This document shows positions 1 through 11,565 of a DNA stretch of 64,000 bases, in pieces; position 1 is the first letter of the stretch; each line of letters opens with the position of its first letter. Source of the DNA: Agrocybe praecox (taxonomy: Eukaryota > Basidiomycota > Agaricomycetes > Agaricales > Agrocybaceae); assembly GCA_964017145.1 (NCBI GenBank), contig OZ024842.1, positions 62,001 through 126,000 of the forward strand, written 5' to 3'. The notes under the pieces are model-generated. The model had not been told where the DNA came from. It did no database searches and worked only from the letters and a program-made list of their open reading frames with translations. A program made the position numbers and the translations under genes.

Positions 1-73
1 AGTTTGTCAAGTATCAGTTGGTGAATACTTCTTCAGTAGTCAAATACTAGTAGTCTCGGAGCTAAGTACTTTG

Positions 74-690
74 AAAATTTCTTGCATTAGTGGATGTTCA
101 GTCATTGTTGCCCAATAAAGTATTTATTCTCGTTAAGGGCCTACAAAAATGTGCATAATATATATATGATGTGCCTAAATCAGTTCAAAGCTAATGTGGG
201 AATGTACGTTAAAAAGAGTAATTAATGTGTGGATGTACGTTAAAGAGAGTAATAGAGGCATATAGGCGAACATAGCTTTGAAATTTTCTTGCATTAGTGG
301 ATGTTCAATCATTATTGCCCAATAAAGTATTTATTCTTGTTAAGGGCCTACAAAAACGTGTATAATATATATATGATGTGCCTAAATCAGTTCAAAGCTA
401 ATGTGGGAATGTACATTAAAAAGAGTAATTAATGTGTGGATGTACGTTAAAGAGAGTAATAGAGGCATATAGGCGAACATAGCTTTGAAATTTTCTTGCA
501 TTAGTGGATGTTCAATCATTATTGCCCAATAAAGTATTTATTCTTGTTAAGGGCCTACAAAAACGTGTATAATATATATATGATGTGCCTAAATCAGTTC
601 AAAGCTAATGTGGGAATGTACGTTAAAAAGAGTAATTAATGTGTGGATGTACGTTAAAGAGAGTAATAGAGGCATATAGGCGAACATAGA
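74..690. repeat. Three tandem copies of a 207-bp unit
   Basis: The block CTTGCATTAGTGGATGTTC starts at 81, 288 and 495, giving an exact 207-bp period. The second and third copies are nearly identical and the first is slightly diverged. Each unit carries a TATATATATATG run and two GTACGTTAAA-type motifs. No coding potential is seen. The array lies downstream (3') of the minus-strand gene that ends at 770. Confidence 0.95.
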
Positions 691-769
691 GGCATAGAGG
701 GTTCCAGCATTTATGTACAAATCAGACCAAGAATAAGCGATGTGGTAGAGATCGAATACCGTGTACTAT

Positions 770-2756
770 TTAGCGCATAGGAGCCTTGCCTTTTCCGGTT
801 GAATCGAGCATTTGAAGAGAAGCGTACAATTCATCATATTCCTCTGGCGTCAACTCTGGAAGGTTGTCAAATTCTGACCCTGATGAGTCAGATCTATGAT
901 CCTCTTCATGCGTTACAGTTGGAGTAGTGCCCAGAGCAGAGTGAGAGAAAGACTCTGCAAGCTGACTAGTAGACGGCAGGGAAGGGGTTGGGCTAAGCAC
1001 ATCATCGACATTCATACTGTCTTCGAGATCATTGAAGCATGCTTGGATGGTTAGAAACCGACGGTAGCTGGCTTCCTGCTTGAGGTATGAATCAATATCG
1101 GGAGATGATGGAATCGGAGAACTTTCAGGGAAAAGTGGCTGGAAATGGCGTCCTCTATTCGCAGGGGTAGGGGTAATTGGTGTACGTGGAATAATCGGGA
1201 AAGGTCGTATAATTGGTGTGCTAGTCGCTTGCAAATGGCCTGTGCTAGCAGACGGGTTTCGAAGGGAAGACCCTTCCGTGGCGACGGTCAATTGATTCTG
1301 GGATCCGAGTGATTGGCCTGGATTAGTAACAGCAGCGTCGACTGCTGCCAAAATTGCGCTTGTGGTGCCGGAACTTCTGGAGGTGGGATTGGAATACGAG
1401 ACAGGATATCGTGGACCCCGTCCTTGCAGTGATGCAGCGTTACGTGTTCCTCGAACACTGCGTGCACTAGCTCGGCTGAAAGGTGATGCCAGTGGTGGTG
1501 GTGGAGAGGTCTGATGGTTGTTTCTGGAGGGGTAAGAAGGGAGGTATGCCAACCTTTCGTCGTCTGATTCATCAATCACGACGACACGTGGATTCTGCCT
1601 ACGCTGAAATGTCCTCTGACTCGGAGCTGGAGTATCTGGAACCAGAACTGCTCCACGACCCTGTTCAGTTGAGTTGGCAGCCCCTTGGCTAGTATGGTGA
1701 CCTGAGGGTATTTCGATAGCACCAGAAGCCTGTGAGGTACAAGATGGATTGGTTACGAGTTCGAATCTGACCCTGCGCGATGCGGCAGGATTGTTATCCG
1801 TTGAAGTCACAAAAATAGGTCTTGATTGTGCGCCGGGACGAACGGGAGTTGGATCGGTAGAGTGTACCTCAATAGGTTTCTCTGCAGTTCCACAATCAGC
1901 AATACGAGCAGCCAGGTTAGCCCCAGATGAACTAGTGGAGATCGCAGCTGAAACAGCAACAGCTGTAGTCCCAGCAGGAGCTTCGACCGAGGTAGCAGAC
2001 TGGGAAGGAGCAGAGCCAGTTTGGTTTGCTTGCTGGAGTGGTTGGGAAGGTGCAGGGCCGATTCGGATTGCTCGCTGGAGTCGTCCGGTTACGTTCCCTC
2101 TGCGAATTCTAATGTTGTCGGCATTGAACTCCTGCTCGTAAAATGCCAAGGCCTCGGTCCAAGTGTAGAAACTCTCGTACGAGAGCTGACCAAAATTTGC
2201 CAGGGGAAGATGGGCGACCATCCTATTAAGTTATGAGATCCATTGTCAGATGAATTTTGTAAATGAAAATTTTAAGAAACTTACGATGCTTCAAAAATCC
2301 TGACTTGTTGGCCAAAAATGACGACGTAATAACCTGGACCGAAAGGCGCAGTGGGTGTGGGTATCATATCTGCAGGGTTTGGTGGTTCGATTGCCGAATG
2401 GTTGGTGCTGTGGGTTGACCCATGTGGAACGTGCATGCAGCGATCTGTAGAAAAAAATAAGTGGGTTGACCTACGCGAGAAATAATGATGAACTTGCCTG
2501 GCACTACTAAAGCAGTTGATGGTTGATGGTGAGTTCCTGGAAGTATGAGTTCAAAAAATACACATAGCAGAGAAGATATCCGCGACCTACCAACGGTGGT
2601 ATCAGAACTGTTGACTGCCACTGATGCGACGATATTGGTTGCACCGTCGGAAGGCATAGCTTCCGCCGCCGAGTTATCGACGGTGTCATGGGCAGTGAGC
2701 ATTTCAGCGGCAGAGGACGAGATGAGTTGAGACTGAGTTTGTTTGGTGAGTTGCAT
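770..2756 (-). CDS. Protein with RNase H1 N-terminal-like (hybrid-binding) domain
   Basis: Three exons, 2756-2591, 2444-2285 and 2222-770, join in frame to about 592 residues. The exon 2/3 junction rebuilds a motif starting GPGYYVVIFGQQVRIF and ending SFYTWTEALAFYEQEF, the aromatic and W/A/F pattern of the RNase H1 N-terminal / caulimovirus-VI-like fold that grips RNA:DNA hybrids. No RNase H catalytic domain follows; the rest is low-complexity Ser/Pro/Thr with an acidic C-terminus. Intron 1 (146 nt) could instead be two introns around a small in-frame exon near 2497-2535, the second with a GC donor. The gene is divergent from the one starting at 3154, with about 400 bp between. Such stand-alone domain proteins are multi-copy in mushroom genomes and their role is unknown. 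Confidence 0.7.
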
Positions 2757-3153
2757 GTTGGTTAATTTGGGTGATGGGTTAACGATCTGAAGTGCAGGCT
2801 TTTATGTCAATTCGGTTATCTTTGAAAAAGGCGAACTCACGGCTGTAAGACCCTGTTCGCGTTTAGCTAATTGTGGGTAGAGCATCGTGTAGTATATTGA
2901 GGTGGATAATGAGACGACAATTCCATTTTCTTTAATCCATATTTCTGATGCTTGATGCATGCCTTTCGGACCTCTCATAACGGGCGATCTAGATCGTGAA
3001 TCGGGATAAAAACAAAGACCAAATAGTCGTTTGACGAGTAGCCAGAAGTTTCCTTTCTTGCGTCTTAAATTTCTATTGGCTGAAAATCCCAGTTTACACG
3101 TAAGTATCGCAGTTTTCAATGCACGACGTATAACTCACTTGTCGGGTTACAGA
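2757..3153. promoter_or_regulatory. Shared divergent promoter region with a 5'UTR intron
   Basis: About 400 bp separates the two divergent start codons. On the plus side a GTAAGT donor at 3100 and a TTACAG acceptor ending at 3152 define a 53-nt intron placed one base before the ATG at 3154. The flanking upstream sequence has no in-frame ATG, so it is best read as a 5'UTR intron. No clear TATA box was identified. Confidence 0.45.
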
Positions 3154-5759
3154 ATGGTGAACCCAGGCTCTTTCAAAGGATATCGCAAGGAATTCCTTCT
3201 TTCCGAGAAGGAGGCGTATGCAGCTGGGGTCCTAGGTGGTTATGCAGCTGATGCGATTGCGAACATTCAGCGTCGCTATTTTAAGCGATTTCCTATCGAG
3301 TTGCCGCACGAAACCGAGCCTACGCCAGAGGATTTAGCTAATGTAGATGACAATTCCCCAGAGCAAGAGCCAGAGCCAGAGCCAGTCAACGAAGACTTGC
3401 TTAGCCCAGATGATTTGGAGAGGGAGGTGCTACGACGACTCGACAGAAGGAGGTTGTTGGAATTCAGAAAAGCTGTGCGTCATTATGTGACCATCGTGAC
3501 TTGTGATGAAATGACGTCTGACCTTTTGATTTCTAGCAAATCAAGCGTTGGATGGCCTATCAATACATGAAGGACCATGACCTTGACCCTAAAGATTCTG
3601 GCGCTGAGAATCCCTATCGAACGCTAATCTGCAAACTTACCGGCCAATCGAATCCTCGTCCACGTCGCAAGTCTGCCGTGAACCTTTGGTGCGTATCTCA
3701 TCGCACCGAGATTGAAGAAGAATTGAAGAGGCAAGTCATCGCCGAAAGCTTGCCTCGTCGCGCCATCGCTGTCCGTCGCGAGAAGATTGCACGAGATAAA
3801 TTCAGGTCACTGCGAATGGTGGAGCAAGAGGGATGGGAAACACAGGCCTCGGAGGATCATGCTGTTGCTCTCGCCAAGTGGGAATGTGAAATGAAAAGCC
3901 CGCTTCCAACGACTCCTGAGGATAGACAAAGGTATGTTCCTGTCATAATGGATACCGGCTTCACTGACCTCCTTGGGTAGATGTATTCAGGGACTTGTGC
4001 AATTTGTACAGCCCATCTTGGATCTTTTGTGCGAAGCTACTGGATGGCACGCTACGCTCATCACAGGTGGACCCGAACCTGCGCACGGTGGACGTTTGAA
4101 CGTCGTTAGGTGTGTTTTGGAGATTTTTTTACTTGATCGTTAATCTGCTTACCTTCTTTTCACTTCTTAGTGTTCATTCAGGAACTACCAGCGGGGATAT
4201 AAGGATGAACTTTGGGAGAGCGGAACGCGCGCGATATAAGAGGACCATCATGCCAATCTATGGCCAATATCTAAAAAAATGCTTTAGTAAGTTTCTTTCA
4301 GCTATATTCATGTACCTCAAGCTTACTATGATTCTTTTTAGCTCCTGCTGAATGCCAGGCACGAGCGTTGAACGTTGAAGAGGGATTCCCCACACTGGAT
4401 GCAGCCGAAATAGAGGAGGCCGGTGCAACCACCGACGTAGTCGAACTGTCAACGCCAACAGACGAGCAGCCAGCGTCAGCTGCTCGGTCTTCCTCATCAC
4501 AGGAGAGAGACACCGGCGCGTCAAATGTGGTGTCGGTCGTGGAAGCGGAGACCCCCAGTTCAACACCAAACATATTACCAATTGAAGGTCTGGTCGATGG
4601 CGCCGATCCTTTGTCGGTGGTGTCCTCCAACGGCTCTCCACTCCCAACACCCTCACCAGTACCTTCCAATTCATCAGCGCAGCCACCTTCGTGCCCTCGT
4701 GCGCCTTCTCCATCACCCTCTGTCCTCCCAGCTCCCCATTCTTCTCGACACTCCTCGGATCCTTCTTTACCAGTACCTTCCAATTCATCAGGGCAACCAC
4801 CTTCGTGCCCTCGTGCGCCTTCTCCAGCATCCTCTGTCCTCCCATCTCCCCATGCTTCTCGACACTCCTCACCAGCTGGAGAGGCTCCAAATGCATCACC
4901 AGCTCATCAGCCACCGCCTATTCTACATGAGCAGAACGACTTACCACGTACGCAAAACCCCTGTCGACCACCTCCCCAGATACCTCGCTCTATCCATTCT
5001 TCCAACCTACCTCCTGCTAGCGAAGCACTGGCAGGGCCTCGCAATTCGGACATCGTACCCCCTTCGTTATCTAAACGCGCCAAGAAGAGGAAAAATCAGG
5101 AAAAGGAGAACGAATTGGAGAACACAAGTCGGCTCAGGGACGTACCTCCATCCAAACGACGTCGTTCAAGTGCCAATACTTTGAGCACCCTATCCGCAAA
5201 TTCAACGACAATGACATCTTCTTCGATTACCCTCGTTTCTGACGAATTGGATTTCGTGCAAGCTGCCCAAGATGCAAACGTTTGGTTTAAAAAGGCCTTG
5301 GAAATGTTTCAAGCCCCAGAGCGGCTCGGGAAACGTTGGAGGGACCTCCTACAGATATGGGCAACATTCGAACATCGTCATCAATACAAAGAAGTCAAGA
5401 GATTGGGGGTCACCAATCGACCTGCCTGTGTAGGGGACTGGATCCAACGTGCTCGACTTCCAACGTGGCGTCCACCTATCAAATCCATATCAACCAACGC
5501 GTACACAACCCAGTTGCTCAAGTGGTGGACGTTCTTGCAACCCGAATGGAGGCTCGACGATAGCGGATGTATTGATTTCAGCTCGATGGATGGAGACTGG
5601 GAGCCACTACGTAGACCCGGCCTCAATGGACTTTGCAGCATAGTCGCTGCACTGTTTTATGGAGGCATCGGGACGAAGACTAATTTGGCTGCTCATACGC
5701 AGTGGTTGTTAGTGGTGGAGGACTTCATTGCCGTTTGTTCTCATCTAGTAGGTAACTGA
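3154..5759 (+). CDS. Agaricomycete expanded-family protein of unknown function
   Basis: Five exons (3154-3474, 3537-3931, 3981-4109, 4171-4286, 4342-5759) with GT-AG introns of 49-62 nt give an uninterrupted 792-residue frame. The N-terminus (GSFKGYRKEFL ... RRYFKRFPIELPH) and the C-terminus (RPACVGDWIQRAR, WWTFLQPEW, PGLNGLCSIVAALFYGG) match a large protein family I recognise from Agaricomycetes but cannot assign a biochemical role. The middle is Pro/Ser-rich with a tandem duplication, then a basic stretch (KRAKKRKNQEKE) that looks like a nuclear signal. The start is chosen because a 5'UTR intron ends one base before it. A broken relative of the C-terminus lies at 43040-43425. Confidence 0.8.
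4656..4883 (+). repeat. In-frame 114-bp tandem duplication inside the coding sequence
   Basis: CCAGTACCTTCCAATTCATC occurs at 4656 and 4770. The period is 114 bp, 38 codons, so the reading frame is kept. It doubles a Pro/Ser-rich segment with the core PPSCPRAPSP. The two copies differ at several positions. Confidence 0.9.
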
Positions 5760-5904
5760 TTCTTTCTATGACGGGTATTATACTTCTATTTTATATCATA
5801 ACTTCCTTATACTTCGTCTATCATTGCTGCTTTACTTAGTATACCTAATAATCTTGTCCCTTGTTCAACGAAATGAACGAGTAATAAAAGAATTTTTGCA
5901 AAGA

Positions 5905-6480
5905 ATTTTATATGTTTTGGAAAGAAGTACCAAAATGGCAATAAGTGCCGAATAGGGAACTACCGTCTAAAACATATGCTAAAGGTCGGTTTTTTTTTGG
6001 GGTATCTAATCTAATCTAGAGATATGTATGTAAAGTAAATATAGTACAGAAAAATGATCATATCATTATTAAAAATAGTGCAGCGGCCGAAATTGTAAAA
6101 ATACGCTAAAAATAACACGTCATCCACTTTTATATCTTGCAATCCATCCCGTCCCGCTCTCTTTTGATGGCGCAAACGGTGCCAAAAAATCAAAATATAT
6201 TCAGCCAATATATATCCGCCTTTTCCGCGCCCCGAACGATGCCCGACACAGCGCAGGGGCCCAATTTCAGCGGCGGGCACCTCGGGGACGCTGTTTCCGG
6301 CGCTGTTTACACGTGTTTACTTGTGCCCGCCCCCTGTGAGCAGCCCCGGCACACCCGGCAGTGTCTCTCCCTCAGAGGGGAGGTGTCCGAAAGCGGAAGG
6401 TGGCAAACTGCCTACCAGGATGTATCACTAGGTTTAGGCAGTTTGCTACATTTGATACATGAGACCAGCTGCTACAGGTG
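5905..6480. mobile_element. Right-hand end of a TIR transposon (E1-related), interior to the left
   Basis: The stretch aligns in the same orientation with 56790-57539, the right arm of the foldback element, and as reverse complement with 43482-44060. Shared landmarks are AGGGAACTACCG, the ACACGTCATCC block, a GATGGCGCAAA block and the terminal CTACAGGTG ending at 6480. Homology stops near 5905, so either this is a truncated end or the interior lies in the 770-5905 segment. No partner end or 7-bp target duplication was found. Confidence 0.6.
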
Positions 6481-6519
6481 CGGGGGAGTATATCTGGCAG
6501 CGGGGCTTCGTTGATCGGG

Positions 6520-6719
6520 NNNNNNNNNNNNNNNNNNNNNNNNNNNNNNNNNNNNNNNNNNNNNNNNNNNNNNNNNNNNNNNNNNNNNNNNNNNNNNNNN
6601 NNNNNNNNNNNNNNNNNNNNNNNNNNNNNNNNNNNNNNNNNNNNNNNNNNNNNNNNNNNNNNNNNNNNNNNNNNNNNNNNNNNNNNNNNNNNNNNNNNNN
6701 NNNNNNNNNNNNNNNNNNN
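6520..6719. other. Assembly gap, 200 N
   Basis: Exactly 200 undetermined bases, the usual placeholder for a gap of unknown size. It begins 40 bp beyond the transposon terminus at 6480, so a repeat probably broke the assembly here. From 6720 to 7079 I see no gene. Confidence 0.99.
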
Positions 6720-7079
6720 CACACCGAACATTTCCGATGTGCCAAGTATGTTGTGATTCATCGCTATTACTCTATAATTAAGCAAACGCAGTTTTTTGTG
6801 TACATTTATTTGGTTCTTGCATCCTTTCATGGGCTTATGAACCCGAATACCGTGGTCATCTGTCTTTCCTCATCTTCCAACTTTCCGTGTTCAAGCCTTC
6901 TTTACAGAATTTCTGGAAAAGTACAGTATTATGGCGTCCAAAGTATACAGATATATTACGAACAAGTCTGTATTTTTATAGGGAAAAATTCTGATGGTAT
7001 AATTATACTTTTGCTTGGAGTGCGTGGTAGTGTGGCATAAATTTACAAATACATATCTCGAAACCAACTATCCCACCCA

Positions 7080-7729
7080 TCAATTTCCCGTATTGATCTG
7101 ATATTCGACCTCAGCTCTGATGCTTGCGAGGAAGTCATCTTTGTTCTTGATTGGCTTCCAGCCGAGCGCTCGAGCAGCATTTCCACGACAGCGCGAGTTT
7201 GTACCGAGGTAATCTGATCCCTGAAAAGGCAGCCACATCAGTTCAAGAACCTCCTTCCCACAGCTCATCACTCGCCCTAAAATATTTATCAATCTCTTCT
7301 TTGGTAAACGTAGTTGGTTCTGGGTTATCAGACTTTCCAAGCGCAACGAGTGCTTCCCCAATCGCCCGTCCAACTTCGTACATGTCATGTTCTCCATTTT
7401 CACCGAAGAAATATCCCGCGCGACCGTGCGCCACTTTGTCTGGGGTAGAACGTATCACATCAAAAAGGACAACGTAAAGATCCGCCACTAATAGCCGGCA
7501 GAAGTAGATATCACAATCGTCAACCGTTGGATTAATGAAACCAAGACGCACCTTCGTCGATGTTAATATCTGGCCAGATATTTTTACCTGCCCCTACCAT
7601 ACCGGCTCGACCGCGAGCAAGAGACGCGCGGATGAGCTCTGGCATTTGCATTGAGATGGGGTTTTGAATACCCTTCTTCGCCAGAGGTCCATTGGAAATT
7701 CCCCAGATTGTACTAGGTAGAACGATGTA
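7080..7729 (-). pseudogene. NmrA-like / NAD-dependent epimerase family, 3' portion only
   Basis: Three exons (7729-7552, 7487-7276, 7220-7080) encode the C-terminal part of a fungal NAD(P)-binding epimerase/NmrA-like protein: YIVLPSTIWGIS, NIWPDINIDE, VADLYVVLFD, GYFFGENGEH, SDYLGTNSRCR and an Ala-Leu-Gly-Trp near the end. The second intron uses a GC donor (GCGAGT). The N-terminal half with the Rossmann glycine motif is absent: coding similarity stops exactly where the minisatellite element begins at 7730, so the gene was cut by that insertion or by later deletion. What remains has no frame breaks. The native role would be an NAD(P)-dependent oxidoreductase or sensor, but it cannot act without the cofactor-binding half. 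Confidence 0.75.
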
Positions 7730-8560
7730 CAGGCGTATATGTCCCTTTCATTAACAAATAGTAGGTAACTTCCATAAAAAAAAGGTCAACAAATGGCGGC
7801 AAGTTCTTGAGTTCAATAAATATGAATTAATGGCTCAGCTGCAGCATCCTCCCTACTACTACACCCTTTCTGTTGGATAAATCACTGGCATTTATCCATC
7901 GTCGTTAATCCATGGGTTCAATTTATCCATCCGGATTTGATTATTTCACAACCATTAATCCATCCATTGACCCATCTGGTTCGATTATTTCACGCCCGTT
8001 AATATATCCACTAATCCATGAACATATGCGTCCGTTAATCCATCCGCGTTCGATTATTTCGTGTTCATTAATCCATCCCGGTTCGATTATTCTGGCATGT
8101 CCATTAATCCATCAATACACCCGTTCAATTATTTTGGCACGTCTATTAATCCATCCGCGTTCGATTATTTCGTGTCCATTAATCCATCCCGGTCCGATTA
8201 TGTTGGCGCATCCATTAATCCATCAATACACGGGTCCGGGTCCGATTATTTTGGCGCGTCCGTTAATCCATCAGCATTCAATTATTTCACGGCTAGTAAT
8301 CCATCGTATATCCATTCTGTTTGATTATTCTGAGCGTGTGCATTAATCCATCAATACATGCATCCGGGTTCGCTTATTATAGAGCGTGCGTTAATCCATC
8401 CACCTTCAATTATGGCCAATAATCCATCGTATATCGATCCTGGGTCGATTATTCTGGTGCGTCCGTTAATCTATGCGTATTCGATTATTTTACGGCCACT
8501 AATCCATCAGTATTTAGTTCTAATAATTACGAGTCTTTTACGTAAGTAAAAGGGAGTTCT
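7730..8560. mobile_element. Minisatellite-rich element, copy 1
   Basis: It starts with CAGGCGTATATGTCCC and continues into an array of ATTAATCCATC / TCGATTATTTCG units about 38-40 bp apart (7880-8520). The first ~470 bp recur inverted at 52946-53377 with very high identity, including the terminal CAGGCG, so it is a dispersed element. The array keeps reading frames open by its repetition; these are not genes. The right end is unclear: the sequence after 8530 includes a TTTTACGTAAGTAAAA hairpin also found near 57850. Confidence 0.65.
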
Positions 8561-8860
8561 TTGTAGGGAGCGTTTTTTGTTACGCTTTTGATCCCCAATC
8601 AAAATATTTTGATGGATCTTGCTTTATATGTCTCAAGTCCCGGGTGCTCGGCATGATCCGAAGGGCGCGTGAACCGACCGCGCGGCTGGGTCAATAGCTT
8701 TCAAGGCTCCTGCCCGTAGCGGGTCATCGTCTTTAAGGTCTCGATTTTTCGTTTACTCCTGCTTTCATTGTGAATAACCACAATAATCATGATATGCGAA
8801 AATCTCGACGGTTAGGAAGCCATAATTCTCTCCCAGCTATTGTATACTTCGTCTTGCGAA

Positions 8861-10030
8861 ATGGAAGGCCGATGCAGCTCGTGCAGAGCTCTGGCGAGCC
8901 TCGAAACACAACTACACGACACTATCTCGGCGCTTAATATTCTTCTCGTCAAACACAGGAGCAAGAAGACCGATTTTAATAGCGCACATAGCTGAATGAT
9001 ACAAAAACTACCTGTGGAAAGCATGCCTCTTATCTTTCATCTCTGTTCACCCACTACCTTCCAAAGCGACCTCGAGAATGCGAAACAGCAGGATATTTTT
9101 GCTCCGTTTACCCTTGGATCTGTGTGTAGAAGTTGAAGACAGCTGGCATGGTACACACCGCAGCTCTGGACCTACCCCGTCTTCCTTCGTCCATTCTTCA
9201 AACACCCGGATCGTGTCACTCTGGCTCAGGAATGGGTATCTCGGAAGCGCTTCCTCTGACAATATATGCCAATCTTCACGACAACGAATCACATGTAGAT
9301 GTAGGCCCGCCGTCTTCACATTTCCTTGACATCCTTGTGCGATGCTCAAATCGCTGGCGAGACGTTGACCTGTACATTCCTACACACCTCCTTCGCTACT
9401 TATTCACGAAAATCCAGGCCTTTCCAAAAATCGTCATACTGCGGCTTCGACCTGGTATAACGTCACAAAGAATATCGACTAGAGCAAGGTCAATGAAGTC
9501 ACAGTTGATGATTTCTTCGTCAAGGACTGCATGGAGCTTTTCTGCTGTGTTCCTATGCGGTAACAGTGCGACTTGGCGGGTGCTCCATGATCATACCGTC
9601 GTTGTCGCCTTTCTCTCATCAATGATCAAATTCTTCGCCACTCATCCTTTGATTCGTTTGATAGCGGAGAGAACCTTTTCTCTGCTATCACCTTGCTGAA
9701 TCTATCCTTTTTTTTCTTTGATAAACATGGACATTGGTTCTATAACGCTGCCTTGCTCCCCTTCTTTCAACGATCAACACTGTCATTGACGAAATTAGAG
9801 CTGCTTAATGTGGAGTTCACCTTCGACGACTTCAAATCCCTCTTGGAGACCATCCACACCGTCAAACACATCCACCTAACAATGTCGCCAGATCTTACGA
9901 CTACTACGAGGGGAGTCGAGAACCCTTCATTCGGGAGCTCAGCGAAAACCACACCCTCCTTCCCTGTCTCGAGATGCTCGAGTTTAGCTTGCACGCATAC
10001 ATCCACGTCGATTTTAGGTGATCCCTTTCT
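8861..10030 (+). pseudogene. F-box/LRR-like protein, degenerate
   Basis: From the ATG at 8861 one frame reads CSSCRALASLETQLHD ... KLPVESMPLIFHLCSP ... FAPFTLGSVCRS ... RQLAWYTPQLW. This is the coiled lead-in, F-box and 'SVCRxWRQLAWxTPxLW' block of the agaricomycete F-box expansion. In-frame TGA codons occur at 8993 and in place of the Trp after CRS. Downstream, other frames carry LRR-like pieces (SLTKLELLNVEFTFDDFKSL at about 9780-9850). Several frame changes are needed to connect them, so the gene is dead. F-box proteins of this type would recruit substrates to SCF ubiquitin ligases. Confidence 0.75.
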
Positions 10031-10738
10031 CCTTGATATTTCTTGTATTTCGCATGCGTTAGATACATTTAATTATAATGTTACAATATTATCGTAAATA
10101 AATTTCTTCTTACAGAAAATATTTCACATTTAAGAAAGACATAAAAGACTCGTACATGCCACGGGCCACGATGGCCCTTACACCAAGTATTATATCCAAC
10201 TTGTTCTATATCTATAAACTTATGTTATCTGACATATTTGTGCCTTCGTGACAATGAATATTTGTTTAAGCTGAACAAGTCAGAGGTTTTGAATTTATTG
10301 AACTTTCCTTTGGAATTTAGCTCGGTAGGAATCAAGTGGAAATGAATAATCCAAATATATCGGACATCAATGTACATGGAAGGCATACATGGAAGACCCT
10401 TTGGATTTATTGAACATTGGGGACTTGCTGATATGGCAGGGGAAATCTAAATATAGCTCGGTACATGTCCGGTCAGTAGGAATGTTTTTTTAAATTATAT
10501 AGAGACCCACTCATGGTATAGTTTGCCCAACTAAATATATATATTTGTAGAGAAAAAATATACCTTTTATATGATGCTCTTTCCACATTGATTGGTACTC
10601 AATTGAGTAAAAGTCAGAACAGTGCTGAAATGTGCGGATACTCAAACTCGATTTACCATCGTAAACTCGAACGGCCACCATGGGTTGTCCACAATTGTAC
10701 TACATAAGCAAAAAAAAAAGGGAGCAGCTAATTGATCT
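10031..10738. other. AT-rich intergenic sequence, no gene seen
   Basis: No frame of convincing length or family resemblance. It contains a short GCCACGGGCCACGATGGCCC stretch that loosely resembles one near 62320, beside the other F-box fragment. Confidence 0.5.
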
Positions 10739-10950
10739 AAAAGCAAGCGTCATTATGAGAAATATGTCGAGCATCTTATTTGGTGAAAAGCACTTATTTA
10801 TTGCACCAGAATAGCCCATATTCTCAGTCAAAGGGTCGAACATTGATTACCTTGGGCGCTTGTACTGGAAATATATTTGAGATAAAGATAATACATCTAT
10901 CAACAATGAATTATCTGCACTTCAACTTCTATGCGATGCTATGTACCATT
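10739..10950. repeat. 212-bp dispersed repeat, copy 1 (other copy 42823-43034)
   Basis: The 212 bp match 42823-43034 in the same orientation with about five differences and no length change. Here the segment is bracketed by a perfect 20-bp direct repeat, AGCTAATTGATCTAAAAGCA, at 10726-10745 and 10951-10970. Copy 2 lacks those flanks. On the minus strand copy 2 ends in a plausible splice donor, so it may be part of a gene. Confidence 0.85.
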
Positions 10951-11078
10951 AGCTAATTGATCTAAAAGCACACATAAGGATATTACACTGTACTATAACA
11001 TACAATATACAGGGGATGTGCAGTGTATCGTGTGTTATGCAAACAGAGTCTTCACTGAACCGCTGTATAGAACGTGTC

Positions 11079-11565
11079 TGTCAGGGTTTCCCCTATTTTC
11101 CCCTATTTTTCTATATTTATTTCGTATTTTTCCCTTTCTTAGTTATGCAGATATCTTATCTCTTTTACATCTTTGATTATCTCTTTGATTATCTTCTTGA
11201 TTATCACTCAGATCTTTGATTAGATACTTATCATCTTTATTTCTCATGAGCACTGCCTCAATTGCTCCACATCATTCTTCTCCTTGTTTCATGATGTCAT
11301 TGTCTTATTCATCATTCCTTTATGATGTCATTGTCTTACTCATCCTTCTGTTTCATGATGTAATATAGGAATATTCTAGAATAGCTGTAGAGTATATATA
11401 CTGGACATGTAGGTAGCTGTAGCCCCAGCTTCAATCTCTTAGGATATCCACTATCATTGGTGTGATCTCTTAGAACCATTGAGTCTCTCTCTCTCTCTTC
11501 ATCTCTCTCTCTTGCTTTGTCTTTGTTGGTGGCCTTGTCACACTGATCTTAGTGTTGCCCTGACA
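11079..11565 (+). mobile_element. Solo LTR of the Ty3/Gypsy family in this window
   Basis: 487 bp from TGTCAGGG to CCTGACA, clearly homologous to the LTRs at 34222, 40180, 44487 and 50085. It has the same GTATATATAC TATA box and AGCTTCAATCT motif. Flanking pentamers GTGTC and ATGTC agree at four of five bases. No internal region remains, so it is the product of LTR-LTR recombination. Confidence 0.93.

Noticed and set aside
7880..8520. Regularly spaced repeats considered as a CRISPR array
   Set aside because: Eukaryotic context, degenerate units without unique spacers, and part of a dispersed element.
7912..8549. Open frames of 144 and 87 residues rich in INPS/HPRS repeats
   Set aside because: They come from the minisatellite, whose unit lacks stops in some frames; the same frame recurs in the inverted copy. 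Not a gene.
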